Assembly: GCA_963662175.1 (NCBI GenBank)
Contig: OY759215.1
Location: 50,175,213-50,239,212, forward strand
DNA: 64,000 nt
Direction: 5' to 3'
Origin: Aradus depressus
Lineage: Eukaryota; Arthropoda; Insecta; Hemiptera; Aradidae
In this document: in pieces, positions 57,681 to 64,000 of the stretch
Numbering within the stretch: position 1 is the stretch's first letter
Layout of the letters: each line of letters begins with the position of its first letter
Made by a program: the position numbers and the translations under genes
The notes under the pieces: model-generated
Seen by the model: only the letters and a program-made list of their open reading frames with translations
The model's database searches: none
Told to the model about the DNA's origin: nothing

Positions 57681-57874
57681 CCAGACTTGGGCAAAATTCA
57701 ATTGAACTATCAATTATAATTACTTTTTAAATTATAATTGAATTATTAATTGCTAAAATCATTTGTAGTTATCAATTAAATTTAGTTAATAGAACTAATT
57801 GCAATATCAAATTGACAATAATTGTTGAAATCATAATTATCCCCTCAATCAAATTAAGTGGTGATTAAATAATG

Positions 57875-57880
57875 TTTAAT
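57875..57880 (-). terminator. Possible poly(A) signal ATTAAA of the mucin-like gene
   Basis: On the - strand ATTAAA lies about 72 nt after the TAG stop. No AATAAA occurs in the first several hundred bases downstream, so this variant hexamer is the best candidate. The evidence is weak because the region is AT-rich. Confidence 0.25.
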
Positions 57881-57951
57881 CTATTAATGGCCAACACTGC
57901 TTCAAGCAACAGCAGTGGATTCTTTCAGGGGTTCTTTTCTCCTCAAGTAAG

Positions 57952-60900
57952 CTAAGGAGGAAGGCTAACATTAACAGGAATAGAAAAGTCATAAATAACA
58001 GAAGAATTAGATCGAAAGAGCGTATAGGGAAAGGGCTGGGAAAAGCTGTTAGGAGTTTTAGAGATTATATGAGAATTAGGAATTGAGTTATCGACTTCAG
58101 GCGCGACAAATAACGCATCATCTTCCTGATAATTCTCTGAGATAGTGGTCATATCATTATCAGTAACATCTGAGGAAATGACATCATATATACTGGGAAA
58201 TGAACCAGAGTTGTTTGGATCGATTGTTTCCTCAACAACATTGGCGGCAGAGGAACTATATTTTGGATCGGATGAAACATCTTCGTCAATCAAATGAGTT
58301 TGCTCAGAAGTGTAAGCATCGAGATCATCACCATTTGAAAAAGTTTCGGAATCTGTTGGAGCCGATGTTACCAATGAATTATCAAAATAAGTCGTATCTC
58401 TGCTCTTTGAGATAACTTGTTCTTCTGTTGATGTTGTCTCCATCGAAATTGGTGTTGATTCAGAAGCAGTTACGTTGATAAAAGGCGATATAAGTTCATC
58501 ACCTCTATGCGAAGAACCGAAGGCATCAGGCGAGAATGTGTATTCACCTGAAGGATTGGTAACTTCGTTATCGATAACAGCATTAACAGAGCCACCATTA
58601 AATAAGGGATCAGCAGGAGAAGAGGTAAACCAGGCAGGGCCAAGCGATGAAACTCCTTCAGAGGTAGTGAATTCGGTGGATACTTTCTCTGAGGCAGTCC
58701 TGACTGGCGCAGGATATGTAGTTTCAGATGTTACTTCTGATACGGCAGAGCTCTCACTTCTGGAAGTTATGCTTTGTTCTGGATCAGTGTTTTCTTCAAA
58801 GGTGGAGGATTCTGTGGCAGCACTGACTCGCGCAGCATATGTAGTTTCAGATGTCACTTCTGGTGATGATTCAATGACAGTGCTTGTCAGCGGATAATAT
58901 ACAGTTTTAGAGGTTACTTCAGATTCTGAGAAACCTTTACTGGAAAATGCATCGTCTACTGAGCTCCTGAATTCATCAGTGTTTGAAGATTCTGTTGTGG
59001 TGTGTGTCAGCGTGGAATATGCAATTTCAGATATCACCTCTGATTCACCAGGACTGCCACTGCTAGAATTCACACTTTCTTCTACGTCCGTTGGTTCTTC
59101 AGAGGTTGAAACGCTGGTCTGCGAAGAATCCGCTGTTTTAGAGTTTATATCTGGGCTGCTAATCCAGGGCGTGATACCTTCATCTGAGTATGCAGATTCT
59201 TCAAAAGTTGACGATCCTACAGTAGAACTGGTTCGCTCGGAAAATGCAGTCACACTATCGTAGTCGTAAGGACTACTGCCGTCGGAAGCCGCATTTTGTT
59301 CTGTTCCTGTGTGCTCTTCAGAGGTTGGTGAAAATATGACAGTACTAGTCAGGGCAGAATATGCCGCTTTAGGCGTTACTTCAGAAGTTCTGTTGCTATT
59401 AGGAGTCGCACTTTGTTCTGTGTAGGAAGATTCTTCTGACATTGAGGATTCTGTAGCAGTACTTGTCGGTGAATGAGATGAGGTCTCACCTGTTACTTCA
59501 GTAGCGCTACTACCGCTGCTAATGGTCGTACTTTCTTGTGTGTAGGAAGATTCTTCTGACGTTGACGGTTCTGTAGGAGTATCTGTCGGTGAATGAGATG
59601 AGGTCTCACCTGTTACTTCAGTAGCTCTACTACCGCTGCTGGGGCTCATACTTTCTTGTGTGTAGGAAGACTCTTCTGACCTTGACGATTCTGTACGAGT
59701 ATCTGTCGGTGAATGAGATGAGGTCTCACCTGTTACTTCAGTAGCGTTACTATCGCTGCTATGGGTCGTACTTTGTTGTGTGTAGGAAGACACTTCTGAC
59801 GTTAACGATTCTGTAGGAGTATCTGTCGGTGAATGAGATGAGGTCTCACCTGTTACTTCAGTAGCACCACTACCGCTGCTGGGGCTCCTACTTTCTTGTG
59901 TGTAGGAAGACTCTTCTGACGTGGACGATTCTGTAGGAGTATCTGTCGGTGAATGAGATGAGGTCTCACCTGTTACTTCAGTAGCGCTACTACCGCTGCT
60001 GGGGCTCATACTTTCTTGTGTGTAGGAAGACACTTCTGACGTTAACGATTCTGTAGGAGTATCTGTCGGTGAATGAGATGAGGTCTCACCTGTTACTTCA
60101 GTAGCACCACTACCGCTGCTGGGGCTCATACTTTCTTGTGTGTAGGAAGACTCTTCTGACGTTGACGATTCTGTAGGAGTAACTGTCGGTGAATGAGATG
60201 AGGTCTCACCTGTTACTTCAGTAGCACCACTACCGCTGCTGGGGCTCATACTTTCTTGTGTGTAGGAAGACTCTTCTGACGTTAACGATTCTGTAGGAGT
60301 ATCTGTCGGTGAATGAGATGAGGTCTCACCTGTTACTTCAGTAGCACTACTACCGCTGCTGGGGCTCCTACTTTCTTGTGTGTAGGAAGACTCTTCTGAC
60401 GTGGACGATTCTGTAGGAGTATCTGTCGGTGAATGAGATGAGGTCGCACCTGTTACTTCAGTAGCGCTACTACCGCTGCTGGGGCTCATACTTTCTTGTG
60501 TGTAGGAAGACTCTTCTGACGTTGACGATTCTGTAGGAGTAACTGTCGGTGAATGAGATGAGGTCTCACCTGTTACTTCAGTAGAGTTACTACCGCTGCT
60601 AAGGGTCGTACTTTGTTGTGTGTAGGAAGACACTTCTGACGTTAACGATTCTGTAGGAGTATCTGTCGGTGAATGAGATGAGGTCTCACCTGTTACTTCA
60701 GTAGCACTACTACCGCTGCTGTGGCTCCTACTTTCTTGTGTGTAGGAAGACTCTTCTGACGTTGACGATTCCATATCAGTACTTGTCGGTGAATGAGATG
60801 AGGTCTCACCTGTTACTTCAGTAGCACTACTACCGCTGCTGGGGCTCCTACTTTCTTGTGTGTAGGAAGACTCTTCTGACGTTGACGATTCCATATCAGT

Positions 60901-63900
60901 ACTTGTCGGTGAATGAGATGAGGTCTCAGTTGTTACTTCAGTAGCGCTACTACCGCTGCTGGGGGTCGTACTTTGTTGTGTGTAGGAAGACTCTTCTGAC
61001 GTTAACGATTCTGTAGGAGTATCTGTCGGTGAATGAGATGAGGTCTCACCTGTTACTTCAGTAGCACTACTACCGCTGTTGGTGCTCCTACTTTCTTGTG
61101 TGTAGGAAGACTCTTCTGACGTTATCGATTCTATTGCAGTACTTGTCTGCAAACGAGATGCAGTTTTAGCTGCTCCTTCAGAAGCACTACTGCTGCCGCC
61201 AGTGTAAGGAGATTCTTCGGACGATGTGGCAGTACTTGTTGGTGCATTGGATGAGGATTCAGCTTTTACTTCAGTCAGACTACTCCTGCTGCTGGGAGTA
61301 GAATTTGGATCGGAATATGTAGATTCGTCAGACGTTGATGATTCTGGGGCCGAACTTGTCAGTGCATAAGATGAAGTTTCAGCTACTACTTCAGTTGGAG
61401 TGCTGCTAGGACCCGCTTTTTGTTCTGTGTATGACGATTCTTCAGTGTTTGATGATTCTATGACAGAACTTGTCGTATGAGATGCAGTTTCTCTTGCTAT
61501 TTCTGTAGGACTGATACTCGGGGTCGCATTTGGTTCGGCATATGAAGATTCTTCAGTGTCTGATGATTCTGTGGCAGAAGTTGTCGGAGCATCGGATTCA
61601 GTTTTAGCTTCTGCTTCAGTTGGATTACTCCGGCTGCTAGGAGCCACATTTCCTTCGGTGTGTGTGAATTCTTCAAAGGTTGATGATTCTGTGAATATAT
61701 TTGATGTTGTGTGATATGCAGTTTCAGCTGTTACTTCCGTAGAATAGCTACTAGGACTCGAATTTTGTTCAGTGTAAGTGATTTCTTCAGTAGTTGATGA
61801 TTCTGTGGCATACCTTGAAGGTTCATTGGATGGTGTTTCAGAAGTTGTCAGAGTATGAGATGCAGTTCCAGCTTCTACTTCAGTTGGACTGGTGCTAAGA
61901 GTCGCATTTGGTTCGATATATGAAGATTCTTTAGTATTTGATGATTCTGTATAAGAATGTGTCGGCGCATTGGATGCCGTTTTAGATTCTATTTCAGTTG
62001 GACTACTCCAGCTGCTTGGAGTCGCATTTGCTTCGGAGTGTGTGAATTCGTCAGAGGTTGATGATTCTGTGAGAGTACTTGACGTCGTATGAGATGCAGT
62101 TTTAGATGCTACCTCAGTAGGTTTGCTACTAGGACTCGAATTTTGTTCAGTGTAAGTGAATTCTTCAGTGTTTAACGATTCTGTGGCTGAACTTGTCAGG
62201 GCATGCGATGCAGTATCAGCAGCTGCTTCAGATAGACTGCTGCTAGAAGTCGAATTTGGTTCGGTATATGAAGATTCTTCAGTGTTTGATGATTCTGTGA
62301 CATTACTTGACGTCGTATGAGATGCAGTTTCACCTGCTACTTCTGTAGGACTGATGCTGGGAGTCGCATTTGGTTTGGTATATGTAGATTCTTCAGTGTT
62401 TTTTGACTTTGTAGCCGGACTTGTCGGCGAATTCGATGCCAGTTCAGCGTCTACTTCAGTTGGACTACTCCAGCTGCTAGGAGTCGCATTTGGTTCGGTA
62501 TATGTAGATTCTTCAGTGTTTGATGATTCTGTATCAGAATGTGTCGGCGCATTGGATGTCGTTTTAGCTTCTGCTTCAGTTGGACTACTCCAGCTGCTTG
62601 GAGTCGCATTTGCCACAGTGTGTGTGAATTCGTCAGAAGTTGATGATTCTGTGAGAGTACTTGACGACGTATGAGATGCAGCTTCATCTGCTACTTCTGT
62701 AAGACTGCTGCTAGGTGACACTTTTGGTTCGGTATATGAAGATTCGATAGTGTTTGATGATTCTGTGGCAGAACTCAGCGCATGAGATGCAGTTTCAGGT
62801 ACTACTCCAGGAGTATTACTGCTGCTGCTAGAAGTGTAGGAAGATTCTTCTGTGGAGGAAGATTCTTCTGACATTATGGTAGTACTTATCGGCGTATTAG
62901 ATGCAACTTCTAGCTCTCCATCAGTTGGGGTGTTGTTAGGAGAAGGGTTTGGTTCGGTATATGTAGATTCTTTAGTGTTTGATGATCCTGTGGTAGAACT
63001 TGTCAGTGCATGAGATGCAGTTTTAGGTACTAGTCCAGGAGTAGAACTCCAGTAGCCGCTAGAAGTGTAGAAAGACTCTTCTGTGAAGGAAGATTCTTCT
63101 GACAATACGGTAGTACTTGTCGGCGTATTAGATGCAGTTTCTGCTTCTCCTTCAGTTGGGCTGCTGTTAGGAGACATAATTGGTTCGGTATATGAAGATT
63201 CGTAAGTGTTTGATGGTTCTGTCGCAGAATTTATAGGCACTTTGGATACTGTTTCAGCTTTTTTCTCAGTTGAACTACTCCAGCTGCTGGCTGTCGCATT
63301 TGCTTCGGTATATGTGATTTCTTCAGAGATTGAAGATTCTGTGTCAGTACTTGGGATTGTATGAAATCCAGTTTCAGCTGTTACTTCTACAGGACTGCTG
63401 CTAGGAGTCACCTCTCGTTCTGGGTTTATAGATTCCTCAATGGTAGATGATTCTGTGGTAATGCTTGGCTGAGTTTCAGTTGCTGCTTCAATAGGACTGC
63501 TGTAAATGCTAGAAGTCTCATTTCGATCATGGTCGGTTGATTCTTCAAAAGCTGATGATTCTGTGTAAGTACTTGGAATTGTATGAGGTGCAGTTTCATC
63601 TGCAACTTCTGTAGGACTGCTGCGAAAGGTCGTATTTTCTTCTGTGTAGAAAGATTCTCCAACGGTTGATGATTTTGTAGCAGAACCAGTCGGTAGTTCA
63701 GTTTCTACTACAGTTGGAGTACTCTTGCTGCTCGGATTCGTAACTGTTTCGGTATGTATAGATTCTTCAGAGCCTAATGATTCCGTGACAGTCCTCCTCT
63801 GTCCATTATCTTCTTCTTTCCATGTTGTAACATCAGAAGAAGAAGATCCAGTTGATATATTTGTGTTCTCATTATTAGTTGTTTTTGTCGATTCTGTAGG

Positions 63901-63999
63901 AAAAGACCCTCTGGTAGTTGCCACTGGGCTAGCTTCAAATGTGCGATCTGTAGTCTCATCATTATTTTCATTTTTAGTTTCCCTACTCTCTGTATATCT
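57952..63999 (-). CDS. Giant Ser/Thr/Glu-rich repetitive protein, mucin-like (5' end outside window)
   Basis: One uninterrupted frame of 2,015 codons runs from the window edge at 63999 to a TAG at 57952-57954. No stop or initiator bounds it on the 5' side: a GTG at 63922 is internal and the frame continues upstream as RYTESRETKNEN. The protein is dominated by Ser, Thr and Glu. A degenerate unit of about 40 residues, carrying motifs such as SEESSYT, TEV and ETASH, repeats from about 58,700 to 63,700. Near-identical units occupy 59461-61140. The last 250 residues or so are non-repetitive, acidic and Ser-rich, ending SIPVNVSLPP. NAT, NST and NSS sequons are common, and dense Ser/Thr suggests O-glycosylation. 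The likely role is a secreted or surface mucin-like glycoprotein, possibly of cuticle, gut lining or saliva. No catalytic domain, visible signal peptide or membrane segment was seen. Splicing within the frame cannot be excluded. Function is unknown. Confidence 0.75.
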   Translation of the reverse strand, partial: RYTESRETKNENNDETTDRTFEASPVATTRGSFPTESTKTTNNENTNISTGSSSSDVTTWKEEDNGQRRTVTESLGSEESIHTETVTNPSSKSTPTVVETELPTGSATKSSTVGESFYTEENTTFRSSPTEVADETAPHTIPSTYTESSAFEESTDHDRNETSSIYSSPIEAATETQPSITTESSTIEESINPEREVTPSSSPVEVTAETGFHTIPSTDTESSISEEITYTEANATASSWSSSTEKKAETVSKVPINSATEPSNTYESSYTEPIMSPNSSPTEGEAETASNTPTSTTVLSEESSFTEESFYTSSGYWSSTPGLVPKTASHALTSSTTGSSNTKESTYTEPNPSPNNTPTDGELEVASNTPISTTIMSEESSSTEESSYTSSSSSNTPGVVPETASHALSSATESSNTIESSYTEPKVSPSSSLTEVADEAASHTSSSTLTESSTSDEFTHTVANATPSSWSSPTEAEAKTTSNAPTHSDTESSNTEESTYTEPNATPSSWSSPTEVDAELASNSPTSPATKSKNTEESTYTKPNATPSISPTEVAGETASHTTSSNVTESSNTEESSYTEPNSTSSSSLSEAAADTASHALTSSATESLNTEEFTYTEQNSSPSSKPTEVASKTASHTTSSTLTESSTSDEFTHSEANATPSSWSSPTEIESKTASNAPTHSYTESSNTKESSYIEPNATLSTSPTEVEAGTASHTLTTSETPSNEPSRYATESSTTEEITYTEQNSSPSSYSTEVTAETAYHTTSNIFTESSTFEEFTHTEGNVAPSSRSNPTEAEAKTESDAPTTSATESSDTEESSYAEPNATPSISPTEIARETASHTTSSVIESSNTEESSYTEQKAGPSSTPTEVVAETSSYALTSSAPESSTSDESTYSDPNSTPSSRSSLTEVKAESSSNAPTSTATSSEESPYTGGSSSASEGAAKTASRLQTSTAIESITSEESSYTQESRSTNSGSSATEVTGETSSHSPTDTPTESLTSEESSYTQQSTTPSSGSSATEVTTETSSHSPTSTDMESSTSEESSYTQESRSPSSGSSATEVTGETSSHSPTSTDMESSTSEESSYTQESRSHSSGSSATEVTGETSSHSPTDTPTESLTSEVSSYTQQSTTLSSGSNSTEVTGETSSHSPTVTPTESSTSEESSYTQESMSPSSGSSATEVTGATSSHSPTDTPTESSTSEESSYTQESRSPSSGSSATEVTGETSSHSPTDTPTESLTSEESSYTQESMSPSSGSGATEVTGETSSHSPTVTPTESSTSEESSYTQESMSPSSGSGATEVTGETSSHSPTDTPTESLTSEVSSYTQESMSPSSGSSATEVTGETSSHSPTDTPTESSTSEESSYTQESRSPSSGSGATEVTGETSSHSPTDTPTESLTSEVSSYTQQSTTHSSDSNATEVTGETSSHSPTDTRTESSRSEESSYTQESMSPSSGSRATEVTGETSSHSPTDTPTEPSTSEESSYTQESTTISSGSSATEVTGETSSHSPTSTATESSMSEESSYTEQSATPNSNRTSEVTPKAAYSALTSTVIFSPTSEEHTGTEQNAASDGSSPYDYDSVTAFSERTSSTVGSSTFEESAYSDEGITPWISSPDINSKTADSSQTSVSTSEEPTDVEESVNSSSGSPGESEVISEIAYSTLTHTTTESSNTDEFRSSVDDAFSSKGFSESEVTSKTVYYPLTSTVIESSPEVTSETTYAARVSAATESSTFEENTDPEQSITSRSESSAVSEVTSETTYPAPVRTASEKVSTEFTTSEGVSSLGPAWFTSSPADPLFNGGSVNAVIDNEVTNPSGEYTFSPDAFGSSHRGDELISPFINVTASESTPISMETTSTEEQVISKSRDTTYFDNSLVTSAPTDSETFSNGDDLDAYTSEQTHLIDEDVSSDPKYSSSAANVVEETIDPNNSGSFPSIYDVISSDVTDNDMTTISENYQEDDALFVAPEVDNSIPNSHIISKTPNSFSQPFPYTLFRSNSSVIYDFSIPVNVSLPP
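59461..61140 (-). repeat. 14 x 120 bp tandem repeat inside the mucin-like frame
   Basis: Fourteen units of exactly 120 bp (40 codons) lie head to tail and differ by only a few bases each. Variant sites are shuffled among units: for example TCTTGTG or TTGTTGTG at one site, and GTTAAC, GTTGAC or GTGGAC at another. This points to recent unequal exchange or gene conversion. Diverged relatives of the unit continue on both sides (59341-59460 and above 61141), so the array is the homogenised centre of an older repeat. Confidence 0.95.
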
Positions 64000-64000
64000 C

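Noticed and set aside
62354..62674. + strand frames across the mucin-like region (also 58475-58897 and 58979-59263)
   Set aside because: They are shadows of the repeat-coding frame on the - strand, with no independent features.

Overview
This is a 64 kb piece of an AT-rich animal nuclear genome, most likely an insect. The clearest evidence is a three-exon Tweedle-type cuticular protein gene, a family known from insects. Several SINE tails are also built from CCTAA units, the complement of the common insect telomere repeat TTAGG. The interspersed repeats (tRNA-derived SINEs, Jockey-like LINE tails, Tc1 and hAT DNA elements) suit a large, repeat-rich insect genome. The order cannot be settled from the sequence; a hemipteran-like genome is only a guess.

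Layout. Positions 1-25,200 hold no convincing host gene. They hold repeats: a divergent inverted pair with a hammerhead-like motif (about 495-900), a complete but dead Tc1 element with IR/DR ends (2003-3951), an uncharacterised repeat family ending in a GGGGAAGT motif, LINE fragments and SINEs. The Tweedle gene lies on the + strand at about 25,242-55,660. A TATA box and initiator precede exon 1, which codes only for MRILL. Intron 1 is 21.7 kb. Exon 2 (46981-47505) carries the rest of the signal peptide, a glycine-rich segment and the four Tweedle blocks. Intron 2 is 7.8 kb, and exon 3 (55280-55453) encodes a Gly/Ser/Pro/Tyr-rich tail. Both introns are loaded with repeats, including a SINE that contains a hAT element that contains a younger SINE. 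From 63,999 down to 57,952 on the - strand is one open frame of at least 2,015 codons for a Ser/Thr/Glu-rich mucin-like protein. It is built on a repeat of about 40 residues, with 14 almost identical 120 bp units in the middle. Its 5' end lies outside the window.

The two host genes are convergent. One is a predicted cuticle protein and the other a predicted secreted or surface glycoprotein. A joint role in the extracellular coat is possible but is inference only.

The most unusual signals are: (i) a dispersed family, often in divergent inverted pairs, carrying CUGANGA - hairpin - GAAA motifs that fit a type I hammerhead fold; (ii) SINE subfamilies whose internal hairpin changes on both sides together and whose tail shifts from ACTAACT-like to CCTAA-like; (iii) the GGGGAAGT-ended family with internal units of about 125 bp; (iv) the homogenised 120 bp coding array; and (v) the 15-nt coding exon 1 separated by more than 21 kb from the rest of its gene.
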